From contig NZ_JAFKOJ010000008.1 in assembly GCF_017303275.1 (NCBI RefSeq), forward strand, positions 186,001 to 250,000: a stretch of 64,000 nt of DNA, written 5' to 3'. Positions within the stretch are counted from its first letter, which is position 1; each line of letters starts with the position of its first letter. The stretch comes from Bacillus sp. NTK034 (GTDB taxonomy: Bacteria; Bacillota; Bacilli; Bacillales; Cytobacillaceae). Of this stretch, positions 32,097 through 40,417 are shown one piece after another. Under the pieces are notes generated by a model. The model searched no databases, had not been told where the DNA came from, and worked only from the letters and a program-made list of their open reading frames with translations. Both the position numbers and the translations under genes were made by a program.

Positions 32097-32177
32097 TCTT
32101 ATTCTGAATAGTGGTTTTTAGGATTGGCCAAAAGGAAATAATGAGAGAAACAAAACAAAATGGAAGGAGTGAACTTG

Positions 32178-32906
32178 ATGTGGAATGCTGCACTATGGGG
32201 AGGGGTCTCTGGATCAGCAGTCCTTTTTGGCGCATTGGCAGCGATGTTTTTGCCCATCCGGAAAAAAATGATCGGTTACATTATGGCATTCGGAACAGGT
32301 GTCCTGATTGGTGCTGCCTCCTATGAGCTGCTTGGGGAGTCAGTCCATAACGGCGGCTTAATTCCGACAGGCATTGGATTTTTGGCTGGAGCAATTATCT
32401 TTACCCTTTTTGATATCATGATTTCAAACAAGGGGGCTAAGAACCGGAAAAGGTCCGGCCATAAAGCAGCAGCCAGCAGCGGTATAGTCCTTTTTACCGG
32501 GACCATTATGGATGCCATTCCAGAATCAATCATGATCGGGACAAGCCTGCTTGAAGGAGGTAAGGTGAGTTTTCTATTGGTGACAGCCATTTTTATCAGC
32601 AACTTTCCGGAAGGCCTTTCCAGTACTTCGGGAATGAAAAAGAGCGGCTATTCAAAAAAGAAAATTATCCTCCTTTGGAGTTCGGTATTTGTCATTGCGG
32701 GAATTGCTTCGATGGCTGGATACATATTTTTGGATGGAGCTTCAAAAGAGGTCCTGTCAGGAATTGCAGGCTTTGCTGGTGGTGCAATTATTGCCATGGT
32801 GGCTTCCACGATGATGCCTGAAGCCTTTGAGGACAGCGGACCGATGACCGGATTCATTGCAGCTACCGGTTTGCTGGCTTCATTGGTGCTTGATCATTTT
32901 TCATAG
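32178..32906 (+). CDS. ZIP family metal transporter
   Basis: A 242-residue polytopic protein. The two metal-binding motifs of the ZIP family are in helices 4 and 5: IMDAIPESIMIG and ISNFPEGLSS (Asn, Pro, Glu). About seven to eight membrane segments are seen, with a basic loop (KGAKNRKRSGHK) after the third. It should import or balance zinc, iron or another divalent metal. The conserved histidines of ZupT (HxxPE) are replaced by Asp/Asn, so specificity is uncertain. ATG at 32178 is 9 bases after GGAAGGAG; an ATG at 32160 overlaps that site. Confidence 0.8.
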   Translation: MWNAALWGGVSGSAVLFGALAAMFLPIRKKMIGYIMAFGTGVLIGAASYELLGESVHNGGLIPTGIGFLAGAIIFTLFDIMISNKGAKNRKRSGHKAAASSGIVLFTGTIMDAIPESIMIGTSLLEGGKVSFLLVTAIFISNFPEGLSSTSGMKKSGYSKKKIILLWSSVFVIAGIASMAGYIFLDGASKEVLSGIAGFAGGAIIAMVASTMMPEAFEDSGPMTGFIAATGLLASLVLDHFS

Positions 32907-32982
32907 TATTTTCCAGAAATTAACTATATATTAATGAATGTTTGGCACCTTATGTGGAAAAGACAAAACAGAGGTGTTATTC

Positions 32983-33267
32983 ATGAAGATTAGAAATATA
33001 GTTAGGGAACAGCAGGAAGATGTGCATATTGAAATAGGCGACTACGAAATGATCATTGAAAAGCGATATAGGGTAGTATCATTTATTAATGATCTGCTCC
33101 TGGGTGTTTTATATTTTATCGGAAGCATATTGTTTTTAACAGATGTCAGCCAGGCGGTTTCGATATCATTTTTCCTTGCAGGAAGTATTATGATGATTAT
33201 CAGGGCAGGCTTAAATATATTGAAGGACCTTCATATTAATAAGATTACAGGACCAAAGAAAGAGTAA
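32983..33267 (+). CDS. YrhK-family small membrane protein
   Basis: A 94-residue protein with an N-terminal soluble part (EDVHIEIGDYEMIIEKRYR) and two membrane segments, the layout of the YrhK domain. Function unknown. The start is the ATG at 32983, 6 bases after GAGGTG; the frame extends upstream without a site. Confidence 0.75.
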   Translation: MKIRNIVREQQEDVHIEIGDYEMIIEKRYRVVSFINDLLLGVLYFIGSILFLTDVSQAVSISFFLAGSIMMIIRAGLNILKDLHINKITGPKKE

Positions 33268-33371
33268 GTTAATTTGAAAATGAAATGGGTTTTGCGGAAG
33301 GATGAAACGGCAATACTAGCCTCATAGCGAAAACCAGCTAAAAAAATTAAAGTATTTAAAGGAGAATGGCG

Positions 33372-33581
33372 ATGGCTGAAGAAACAGAAAAGGTAAGCAA
33401 AGGTAAAAAAGCAGATGTCGGCGATACGATCAGCATCTTAAGCGGTTCCGAAAAAGGGAAAAAAGGCAGAGTAATCGTGGTACGGGATAACTCAGTCATT
33501 GTGGAGCTTGGAATTAATCCGAAAAAGGATGAGCCCATCAAAACGGTGATCAGCCATAAGCGCTATAAAGTCGAAAAATAA
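33372..33581 (+). CDS. DUF2187 (KOW-like) family protein
   Basis: A 69-residue YkvS-like protein. The core GDTISILSGSEKGKKGRVIVV followed by VISHKRYKV is a small SH3/KOW-type barrel of the DUF2187 family, with a lysine-rich N-terminal tail. KOW barrels often bind RNA or ribosomal components; no role has been assigned to this family. The ATG at 33372 lies 7 bases after AAAGGAG; an ATG at 33366 is too close. A 37-residue gene follows after 16 bases. Confidence 0.8.
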   Translation: MAEETEKVSKGKKADVGDTISILSGSEKGKKGRVIVVRDNSVIVELGINPKKDEPIKTVISHKRYKVEK

Positions 33582-33597
33582 AAAGGGAGGGTTAAAG

Positions 33598-33711
33598 GTG
33601 AGATCTGAGCAAAAACGAACTTCTGCGTCCATACCTGCTGACGTCCGTGAAAAAATTATTCAAGCGGACAGGGATGAAAAAGCAAAGCGACAAACAAAAC
33701 GGCCGCAGTAA
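33598..33711 (+). CDS. Small basic hypothetical protein
   Basis: A 37-residue, strongly charged protein starting at a GTG 7 bases after GGGAGG. It contains SIPADVREKIIQADRDEKAK and ends in a basic tail. It lies 16 bases after the DUF2187 gene and before a perfect 12-bp-stem terminator, which together with the site supports a real gene. No family recognised. Confidence 0.55.
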   Translation: MRSEQKRTSASIPADVREKIIQADRDEKAKRQTKRPQ

Positions 33712-33716
33712 ATGAT

Positions 33717-33751
33717 ATCCATGACAGCCGAACGCGCTGTCATGGATTTTT
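33717..33751 (+). terminator. Terminator after the small gene
   Basis: Perfect stem ATCCATGACAGC/GCTGTCATGGAT with loop CGAACGC and a T-run. Confidence 0.9.
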
Positions 33752-33779
33752 CATTTGGTTGAAGGGAGTGGAATGGAAG

Positions 33780-34505
33780 GTGCTAATAGGACATATTAAA
33801 AAGATTGTCCGCTATCCGGTGAAAAGCTTTTACGGGGAAAGTGTGAAAAAAACAAACGTAATGGATTATGGACTCTATGGTGATCGCAGCCATGCCTACC
33901 TGGATGAATCAAGGCCGGGGAAATATTTGACGATTACTCAGTTTCCCAAAATGGTCAGATATAAAGCAGAGTTTACGGGAGAGGAAAATGAGAACTTATT
34001 TCCTCCAGTAAGAATAACTACTCCCGACGGCAGACGGATCCCCTGGGATGATAAAGAATTGTTAAAAGAAATGGAAGACCATTCTTCCAGAAAAATCACT
34101 CCTGTGAAATATAGTCCTGTTCATGTACCTGTAGGAGCAATAGAAGAGGAAAACATTCTATTAGTGACTGACGCGTCCCTGCAAAAAATGAAAGAGATGT
34201 GGGGCAAAGAGAAAATGGACTTCCAGCGGTTTCGCCCGAATTTAGTCATTTCCCTGATAAAGGACGATCCTTTTGCTGAGGAAAAATGGTTTGGGAAGAC
34301 AATGAAAATTGGCAGTGCTGAGATAAAAGTTAAGCGGCATTGCGAACGGTGTATGATTATTACAGTAGATCCAGAGAGCGGGGAGCGGGATTCCAGTTTG
34401 CATAAAAAGGTTATCAGTGAAAGGGATAATCATTTTGGGGTGTATTCCTCTGTCATGAAAACTGGTGAGATTTCAGCAGGGGATGCGGTTTATCTTTTTA
34501 ATTAA
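33780..34505 (+). CDS. MOSC domain protein with N-terminal beta-barrel domain
   Basis: A 241-residue protein. The N-terminal MOSC_N part includes IVRYPVKSFYGESV and the C-terminal MOSC domain ends around KRHCERCMIITVDPESGE, which holds the conserved Cys of the family (as in YiiM, YcbX and Moco sulfurase C-termini). Relatives reduce N-hydroxylated bases or carry sulphur for the molybdenum cofactor. The GTG at 33780 follows GGGAG by 11 bases and gives the family N-terminus; an upstream TTG is possible. Monocistronic. Confidence 0.8.
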   Translation: MLIGHIKKIVRYPVKSFYGESVKKTNVMDYGLYGDRSHAYLDESRPGKYLTITQFPKMVRYKAEFTGEENENLFPPVRITTPDGRRIPWDDKELLKEMEDHSSRKITPVKYSPVHVPVGAIEEENILLVTDASLQKMKEMWGKEKMDFQRFRPNLVISLIKDDPFAEEKWFGKTMKIGSAEIKVKRHCERCMIITVDPESGERDSSLHKKVISERDNHFGVYSSVMKTGEISAGDAVYLFN

Positions 34506-34544
34506 TATATGTTTGCTCCTCGTCAATAAACTAAGTTATAGCGG

Positions 34545-34572
34545 GCCCAGTTCATAAACTGGGCTCTTTTTA
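34545..34572. terminator. Bidirectional terminator between MOSC and MFS genes
   Basis: GCCCAGTT/AACTGGGC stem with loop CATA and T-run on the plus strand; it reaches the stop of the convergent MFS gene. Confidence 0.8.
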
Positions 34573-35790
34573 TACACCTTGACTCATTCTCTTAACTTTT
34601 TTTTGGGTCCCAGCAGCAAAGACCAGGACGATAATGCTTGCCGATATTAATGTCCCATGGAAGAGCCAAACCATTTTAGCTAATGAGAATACTTCCAGTA
34701 CAAGAGGGGCGGCAGCAAATCCAAGTGCAAAGCCGAATGATTTTAAAAGCATGCCTACTCCAAAAATTCTGCCTCTGATATGGTTGTCTGTCTTCTGCAG
34801 AATTGTGGCATGCAGAGTCGTGAAACCCGCATCAAAAATTCCAGTTAAAAAGGCAAACGGCAGAATAATCCATAAGCTATGATTGGACAGGAAGGTGATA
34901 AAACCTGCCGACATAAACATGGCGGATACAAAGCATGCAAAATAAAGGCGGTTTTCCCGGAGGCTTTTTAATTTTGGCAGAATCATGGTTGCTGAAACTG
35001 ATCCAATTCCCCATACACCCCAGATTAATCCGTAGTAAAAACTTTGTTTGCTGCTGTCGATATTCTCGGCCAGCAGCGGAATCCCCAAATTATGCGAAGC
35101 ACCTGCGAATGCCCCAATAAGAAAGACAATGTTGACAAGAAGCAGCATCGGCTTCACCAAAATAAAGGAATAGACTTCTTTCAAATCTCTGCCGATGATT
35201 GCCAGTTTATCTTTAAAGCCGCTGCTGATCCTTTTTCTTACAGCTGATTCCGACGTTTGCCATTTCATTTTTAATAAAACGAGTGCTGAAATGATGTAGG
35301 TTGCGGCATCAATGATTAAAGTTACCTGGTATCCGAGGAAATCAGTTATGACTCCAGCCCCGATAAAACCAAATACCAGACTGACAGATGTTAATCGGGA
35401 AATTAACGCATTTGTTTCCAGTACTTTATCCTCGCCAAAAATCTGAGGGATTTCGGCGCTGTAGCTAACTGCAAAAAAGCTTGATGTCAATCCGATAAAG
35501 AAGCAGACAATGAGAATCATGATTGGATTTGGAAACGGTATTAAGCTTAAAATGATGACAGCCCGGAATACATCCGTCCAAATCATAATTTTTCGGCGGT
35601 CAAAGCGATCGGCCAAGACCCCTGAAAAAAGGCTTGATAAAACGCCGCCAAGTGTCCTGATGGCCATGGTCGCTGCAAGCCAGGCAGAGCTTCCGGTGGC
35701 CGCATACATGAGCACATTTATGGCAATCAGGTCCATGAACGTGCCCAAATCGGAAAAAGCTTTTACATACAAAAAAATTTTGCGGTTCAT
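34570..35790 (-). CDS. MFS transporter
   Basis: A 406-residue, 12-helix transporter of the major facilitator superfamily, of the MFS_3/macrolide-efflux type. The cytoplasmic loop 2-3 signature reads FSGVLADRFDRRKIMIWTD, and the loop 8-9 counterpart HIRGRIFGVG is also present. Substrate unknown. I choose the ATG at 35790, 6 bases after GGGAG; the open frame reaches further upstream without a site. It converges on the MOSC gene. Confidence 0.85.
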   Translation of the reverse strand: MNRKIFLYVKAFSDLGTFMDLIAINVLMYAATGSSAWLAATMAIRTLGGVLSSLFSGVLADRFDRRKIMIWTDVFRAVIILSLIPFPNPIMILIVCFFIGLTSSFFAVSYSAEIPQIFGEDKVLETNALISRLTSVSLVFGFIGAGVITDFLGYQVTLIIDAATYIISALVLLKMKWQTSESAVRKRISSGFKDKLAIIGRDLKEVYSFILVKPMLLLVNIVFLIGAFAGASHNLGIPLLAENIDSSKQSFYYGLIWGVWGIGSVSATMILPKLKSLRENRLYFACFVSAMFMSAGFITFLSNHSLWIILPFAFLTGIFDAGFTTLHATILQKTDNHIRGRIFGVGMLLKSFGFALGFAAAPLVLEVFSLAKMVWLFHGTLISASIIVLVFAAGTQKKVKRMSQGV

Positions 35791-36005
35791 GTGAGTCTCC
35801 CAGATTTTCAAAGATGTTTTCTGTTTTATTTTAAAGATTTTGAATTTAATTCGCAATACGAAATTTCAGATTTTTATTTTACTGATTCTGGCATTTTTTA
35901 TAAAGGAGAATCACGTAAGAATGTGGAATAAATTGATTGGTGAAATTTTGAAAGCAAGACTGGATCACTGATGAAAGCAGCCATTGATACAAAGAAGGTA
36001 AGAGA

Positions 36006-36095
36006 ATGAACAACGTATTCGGGAACCAAATAAAAGGACTTGATTATAAAATATGCAAAGGTGCTTACGCTGTAATTTTCAATTCCTGTTTATGA
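36006..36095 (+). pseudogene. Truncated NUDIX hydrolase (N-terminal fragment)
   Basis: A 29-codon frame with a good site (GAAGGTAAGAGA) encodes an N-terminus ending KGLDYKICKGAYAVIFNS, which matches the start of Bacillus NUDIX proteins (KGAYAVIFN). The frame then stops and the NUDIX box is absent downstream, so only the first 29 residues are left. The ATG overlaps the stop of a short upstream frame (ATGA), hinting at a former operon. Confidence 0.5.
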
Positions 36096-36207
36096 ATGTA
36101 CGAAATGACCAGCTGTCATCTTGACGGCTTTTTTCAGCTTTGTTGGCGGGATAAGGTTTATTATCAAATTACTAAGTGCCAAGATTCATCAAGAGAGGGG
36201 TGCTTAT

Positions 36208-37485
36208 ATGGAGCTGGAAGAAAAAAGGGAGTCATCTAAACGTTTGAGGCTGATTAAAAAGGTCATATGGGGAATATCGATTATTTCGACCCTCTTAGCA
36301 ATGTTTTATTTAGATATGCAAAAGTTACACAAGGAAGAAAAACCGCCAATGCCCACTGTATTATTTGGGGAGCAGGAGTTAGATCCGATCTTAAGCACTT
36401 ATACTTGGAACGCAGGAGAAAATGTGAAGGAGATAAAAGATCTCACGAAATTGATTGAATATCAGCATGCAGAATTTCGAGAGAATCTTAACATAGAATT
36501 TCCAAAAAATCAGCAGCCAATCTTCATTGCAAGAGGAAACTATTATAATGGCGAAATTAAAGTAGAGCCCTATCAAACTCTGTATCGTGGATTTACACTT
36601 TTAGGAAACGAATCGCGCAAAGAAATATATTCTATAAAAGCCTACTGGAAGGATGGCAAGCGGGCTGAATATATCATACCTGTTAACATTAAAGAGGTTA
36701 GTCCGGAAAAGAACTATCTTGCAAGAAATAAAGGGTATCATTCACTTCTGATTGTTGGAGATACTGATAAAAATGTAATTGATGAACTTTATTCTCAACC
36801 AGTTCACTTTCTTTTCGAAACAAGCAGTTCATTAGGTCTAAAGGATGTAAATGCTATTTATCCTGAATTGCAAGTAAAGGAAGAGCCTAGTTATATATTA
36901 TTTGATCATATGAAGGAAGCATTTCGCGCAGCTTCTATAGAAGAGTTAATAAAATATATGAAAGATAATACGTATTCTAAAAAAAGCACAATAAAGGGAA
37001 ACGTTATAAAGCTGGATCGAGATTTGGGAGTAATCCAAGTGGATGATAAAGTTTTTACTGCTGCAGATATGGAAGAGGTTAAAGTTGGACAGAGAATCTC
37101 TATAGAGGTGAATCAGTTAAATAAGGACATCCCTTACTATCGAATAACCGAGAACATCAATGTGATAAAAGCTCCTGACACGGTCTTTTCCGCTGCTAAA
37201 TGGCTAGCGAAGGATGCTGAAAAGGTTTCTATTCTTGCTATTGGACCATCTGCCTTTACTGAGCAGTTTAAATCTCCAAATAAGGAAGATTTCAAGCTGG
37301 TGGAAAACATAGAGATTCAAGAGACACTAACATTAAAAAATGGAGAGGCAGTCACAGATGCTGCTGTTTATGTATTTAATGATAAGGAATTAGTTTTCCA
37401 GACGGACGAATTTGACCAGCTGCTGAACTATTTATTTGAGTTTGAAATGTTAATGCCTGCTAGAAAGGAAAGAAACGGGCTTTAG
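36208..37485 (+). CDS. Membrane-anchored protein of unknown function
   Basis: A 425-residue protein that I do not recognise. A basic N-terminus (residues 1-18) is followed by one hydrophobic segment (about 19-36, KVIWGISIISTLLAMFYLDM), so the rest is probably outside the membrane. The ectodomain is mixed alpha/beta, rich in Lys and Glu, with no cysteine cluster or repeats. The start is the ATG at 36208, 7 bases after GAGAGGGG. Gene fragments flank it on both sides (NUDIX at 36006, GNAT at 37508), so the locus has been remodelled. Confidence 0.65.
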   Translation: MELEEKRESSKRLRLIKKVIWGISIISTLLAMFYLDMQKLHKEEKPPMPTVLFGEQELDPILSTYTWNAGENVKEIKDLTKLIEYQHAEFRENLNIEFPKNQQPIFIARGNYYNGEIKVEPYQTLYRGFTLLGNESRKEIYSIKAYWKDGKRAEYIIPVNIKEVSPEKNYLARNKGYHSLLIVGDTDKNVIDELYSQPVHFLFETSSSLGLKDVNAIYPELQVKEEPSYILFDHMKEAFRAASIEELIKYMKDNTYSKKSTIKGNVIKLDRDLGVIQVDDKVFTAADMEEVKVGQRISIEVNQLNKDIPYYRITENINVIKAPDTVFSAAKWLAKDAEKVSILAIGPSAFTEQFKSPNKEDFKLVENIEIQETLTLKNGEAVTDAAVYVFNDKELVFQTDEFDQLLNYLFEFEMLMPARKERNGL

Positions 37486-37507
37486 TGCAGCGAAAGGGGG
37501 ATAATTG

Positions 37508-37776
37508 GTGGGTACTCCAATTATCAAAACAGACAGATTAATGTTAAGAAAAATGCAGAAAAGCGATCTGCCTCATTTAATGGAAATTTTTCCCGACTCG
37601 GTGGCCATGAGGTATCGCTCCACCAAAACGAGTGGGCAGGCCTAAGATTGGATCAGCTGAGCTTAAAATATAAGAAGCTGGTTTCTATTATAAATGTGAA
37701 CAATCTTGCTTCTATCCGTGTTGCCGAAAAAGCGGGCATGAAAATGGAAAAAACATTCCTCAGATCCGGAAATTAG
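37508..37776 (+). pseudogene. GNAT acetyltransferase pseudogene (internal deletion)
   Basis: A GTG with an AAAGGGGG site begins a GNAT N-terminus (TPIIKTDRLMLRKMQKSDLP) that stops after about 45 codons. Another frame then gives the GNAT C-terminal motif VNNLASIRVAEKAGMKMEKT before a stop at 37776. The acetyl-CoA-binding middle of the domain is missing, so this is a deleted gene. Confidence 0.75.
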
Positions 37777-37810
37777 ATGTATGTATATTCCATATCAAAC
37801 GTTTAGAATT

Positions 37811-38299
37811 CTAGAAGATGTTTTTATAATGCTCAGTAAACACCTTAAAAAGCCTTTCGTCTCCGCCGCGGTCTGGATGGAGGGCTTTTAGAAGTTTCTT
37901 GAATTCTTTTCGGATCAATTGCAAATCCTCATCAGGCTTCAGGCCCAGGAGCTTTGCAGGCTTGATTTCTTCATCATCAATCATCTTTTGTGCTTGTATC
38001 ATTTTCTTCAATGATTTAACTTTGGATTCCTCTATTTGGACACGGGTATTCAGGATCTCCATTTGTCCCTTAAGATCTTTAACTTGCAGAAGGATCCCTT
38101 CGAGTTTTTGCTGATAAAGCTCTTCCTGTTTTTTGAAGATGAAATCAGTGAGATCCTTCGTCTTTATTGTGTAGCTGATTTGCCTCCTGGGACTTCGTTC
38201 CGCTTTTATTTTTCCTTCTTCTATCCAGCGCTCAAGGTCTGCGTCATTCGCCTTAATTCCAGCTTTGTGTAATTGTGCCACAGCATCAGTAATGTTCAT
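37811..38299 (-). CDS. J-domain (DnaJ-like) protein with helical N-terminus
   Basis: A 162-residue protein. The C-terminal 45 residues form a J domain (KLLGLKPDEDLQLIRKEFKK, then LLKALHPDRGGDE) with the HPD motif at 141-143, which stimulates DnaK-type ATPases. Residues 1-50 resemble a MerR-like helix-turn-helix (DLERWIEEGKIKAERSPRRQ), and about 55-110 form a coiled coil. It may be a specialised co-chaperone. Monocistronic on the minus strand; start ATG at 38299. Confidence 0.75.
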   Translation of the reverse strand: MNITDAVAQLHKAGIKANDADLERWIEEGKIKAERSPRRQISYTIKTKDLTDFIFKKQEELYQQKLEGILLQVKDLKGQMEILNTRVQIEESKVKSLKKMIQAQKMIDDEEIKPAKLLGLKPDEDLQLIRKEFKKLLKALHPDRGGDERLFKVFTEHYKNIF

Positions 38300-38506
38300 C
38301 TTTCATGCTCACTCTCTATAAAATCTATTTATCAGTCAAAAATATCATATCACTGAACACTTTCAGAAAAATAACAAGCAGATGACATAGTATTAAAGTT
38401 TATTTACACTGGTAACGCCATTATTTCGAATAACTGGAATTATTAGAAAAATAGGTGGAATCTTGATATAATGTAAAAAACTGGACGTGGGAGGATGGAG
38501 ATAATC

Positions 38507-38635
38507 ATGAAGAAAATGTTCAAATTTGCAGTATGGGTCGCTGCTCTACCGGTTATTTTGCTGTGGACAATCTTTTTTGATTCGAGCGGCAACTCTGCCA
38601 TGTTTGTGAATGACGTATTTAATGATAAGAAATAG
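38507..38635 (+). CDS. Small single-pass membrane protein
   Basis: A 42-residue protein with a lysine-start and one membrane segment (FAVWVAALPVILLWTIFF) followed by a short polar tail. GGGAGGATGGAG stands 6 to 15 bases before the ATG, and TATAAT (38467-38472) lies upstream. The length is below usual gene-calling limits. No family recognised. Confidence 0.5.
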   Translation: MKKMFKFAVWVAALPVILLWTIFFDSSGNSAMFVNDVFNDKK

Positions 38636-38651
38636 GTTAAAGAAATTGAAT

Positions 38652-38717
38652 GGGCAGCTGGACTCCCGCATATCCTCATTCGGTTCCTTTGAGTCTAGAT
38701 GAGGGAGTCTTATGCCC
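38652..38717. other. 66-nt nested inverted repeat
   Basis: GGGCA (38652-38656) pairs with TGCCC (38713-38717), GACTCCC with GGGAGTC, or alternatively CCTCAT with ATGAGG inside. There is no T-run, so it is not a clear terminator; it follows the small membrane-protein gene. Confidence 0.4.
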
Positions 38718-38752
38718 GTCAGATTGCTATAAAGTCAAACACCAACCAACAA

Positions 38753-38995
38753 TTATTTTATAGGACGCTCGAGAGTCAGGATTTCATCCTCCATTGAAGC
38801 ATATTGCTGCTCTACTACATGCTTTACATCTGAAATCGCTGCATTATAGAAATGAGGGGCCAATGACTCTTTAACAAAATCCAGCACCCTTTCTGCACCG
38901 AACTCAGATATTTCTTCATCTCTTTCCTCAGAGAAAAAAATCTGGATATCCTCGATCATCTTTTGCTGCTGCTCTTTTGTTATTTTTAAAAACAT
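38753..38995 (-). CDS. DUF2164 family protein
   Basis: An 80-residue helical protein of the DUF2164 family, with IFFSEERDEEISEFGAERVL as the characteristic stretch. Function unknown. GAAAGGAAGG lies about 8 bases before the ATG at 38995; the frame extends upstream without a site. Confidence 0.75.
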   Translation of the reverse strand: MFLKITKEQQQKMIEDIQIFFSEERDEEISEFGAERVLDFVKESLAPHFYNAAISDVKHVVEQQYASMEDEILTLERPIK

Positions 38996-39112
38996 ATCAT
39001 GCCTTCCTTTCGGTTTTGGATACATGTTACTATACACAGAAATTTCTTCAAAAGGGAGACTGTAATTTTTAAAAGAAATATGTACAGCAGGAAAATGGAA
39101 GCCTCCCGCCAG

Positions 39113-39289
39113 CTACTTATGTGATGAGTCATCGCTATAGACATCAAAGAGAAGTCTGTAATAATCTTTCACATAAATATCTTTGTTTTCAGCCTTTTTT
39201 TTTGGATAGAGTGAAATAGGGATAGATGACAAGGCAAGAATCGAACTGCATAATAGAACCAGATATAAGATTCCAGTTAGAATGTACAT
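39113..39289 (-). CDS. Small membrane protein with acidic tail
   Basis: A 58-residue protein with an N-terminal membrane segment (ILYLVLLCSSILALSSIPIS) and a polar tail rich in Lys, Tyr and Asp. AAAGGAGG stands 8 bases before the ATG at 39289, on the strand opposite to the LacI gene and divergent from it. Unrecognised. The strong site makes it a likely real gene although it is short. Confidence 0.5.
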   Translation of the reverse strand: MYILTGILYLVLLCSSILALSSIPISLYPKKKAENKDIYVKDYYRLLFDVYSDDSSHK

Positions 39290-39329
39290 ACAGGATACCT
39301 CCTTTAGTTGTTAAAAAAAGCTTATATTA

Positions 39330-39343
39330 TGAAACGCATTTCA
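39330..39343. promoter_or_regulatory. Probable LacI-type operator
   Basis: TGAAACGCATTTCA is a near-palindrome of the kind bound by LacI/GalR proteins. It lies between the lacI-type gene and the divergent small gene. Its centre is GC rather than CG, so it is not a proper cre. Confidence 0.5.
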
Positions 39344-39379
39344 GAGCAAGAAAAAAAGTGAAAAAAATTAGGTGGTTTT

Positions 39380-40342
39380 ATGGCAAATATAAAAGACATT
39401 GCTAAAAAGGCCGGGGTTTCAGTTACAACCGTTTCCAGAGTGCTGAATAACCATCCTTATGTGAGTGAGGATAAAAGGGGAGCTGTCCTGCAGGCGATGG
39501 AGGAATTCAATTATCAGCCGAATATCAATGCTGTTCATTTGAGTAAAGGGGAAACACTTCTTATAGGAGTCGTGGTTCCTTTTACCAATCATCCTTATTT
39601 CGGCCTGCTTTTAGAAGGGATTGCAAATGAGGCCATGAAAAACAACTATAAATTAGTTCTTTTTCAAACAAATTACGAGCAAGACAGGGAGATTGAAGCT
39701 CTAAAGATGCTGCAGCATAAACAAATCGACTCTTTAATTATTTGTTCCAGAATCTGCGAATGGGATGTCATCAATCAGTTTACCGAGTATGGCCCCATTG
39801 TTCTATGTGAAGATGCGAGGAATCATAATGTGTCCTCTGCCTTTATCGACCATTACATGAGTTTCTCTAGTGCTTTAGAGTATCTGCATAATAAAGGGCA
39901 TCAGAAAATCGGGTATTGCATTGGAAGAAAGACGGGTGCCAACAGCATGCAGCGCGGAAAGGCTTATGCTGATTTTTTAATACGAATTAACGAACGGCAT
40001 AACGAAGAATATATATTCTATGAGTGTCTGAATTTTGAGCATGGCGAAGAAGTGGTTCGCCGCATATCGAACATGGATAATCCACCGACAGCTTTGCTGG
40101 TAACAAGTGATTTTGCTGCTGCCGGAATTGTAACCTCCTGCAGGGAAAAAGGCATCCATATTCCGGATGACCTGGCAATCATGGGGTTCGATAACCAGCC
40201 AATCGCCAAAATCATGCACATTACAACACTTGAAATACCGCTGGTTCAAATGGGACGGCAGCTGCTTCTTCAAGCGATTGATGGTAAAAAGCACACACAT
40301 GAGGAAATATCGGTGAAGCTGATCGAACGGCAAACGGTATAG
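39380..40342 (+). CDS. LacI family transcriptional regulator
   Basis: A 320-residue regulator with an N-terminal LacI helix-turn-helix (IKDIAKKAGVSVTTVSRVLN) and a periplasmic-binding-protein-like effector domain from about residue 60. Family members sense sugars. No sugar transport or catabolic genes are adjacent, so the regulon is elsewhere or unknown. TTAGGTGG precedes the ATG. A LacI-type palindrome lies at 39330, consistent with autoregulation. Confidence 0.85.
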   Translation: MANIKDIAKKAGVSVTTVSRVLNNHPYVSEDKRGAVLQAMEEFNYQPNINAVHLSKGETLLIGVVVPFTNHPYFGLLLEGIANEAMKNNYKLVLFQTNYEQDREIEALKMLQHKQIDSLIICSRICEWDVINQFTEYGPIVLCEDARNHNVSSAFIDHYMSFSSALEYLHNKGHQKIGYCIGRKTGANSMQRGKAYADFLIRINERHNEEYIFYECLNFEHGEEVVRRISNMDNPPTALLVTSDFAAAGIVTSCREKGIHIPDDLAIMGFDNQPIAKIMHITTLEIPLVQMGRQLLLQAIDGKKHTHEEISVKLIERQTV

Positions 40343-40417
40343 CAGAATGATGGTTGAAGCGGCTGATCCCAGCCGTTTATTTATTTGTTTGATGCATTTT
40401 AAAAAGGATCAGAGGGT

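Noticed and set aside
39330-39343. A cre site at 39330
   Set aside because: TGAAACGCATTTCA has GC in place of the central CG of the cre consensus; a LacI-type operator is the better reading.
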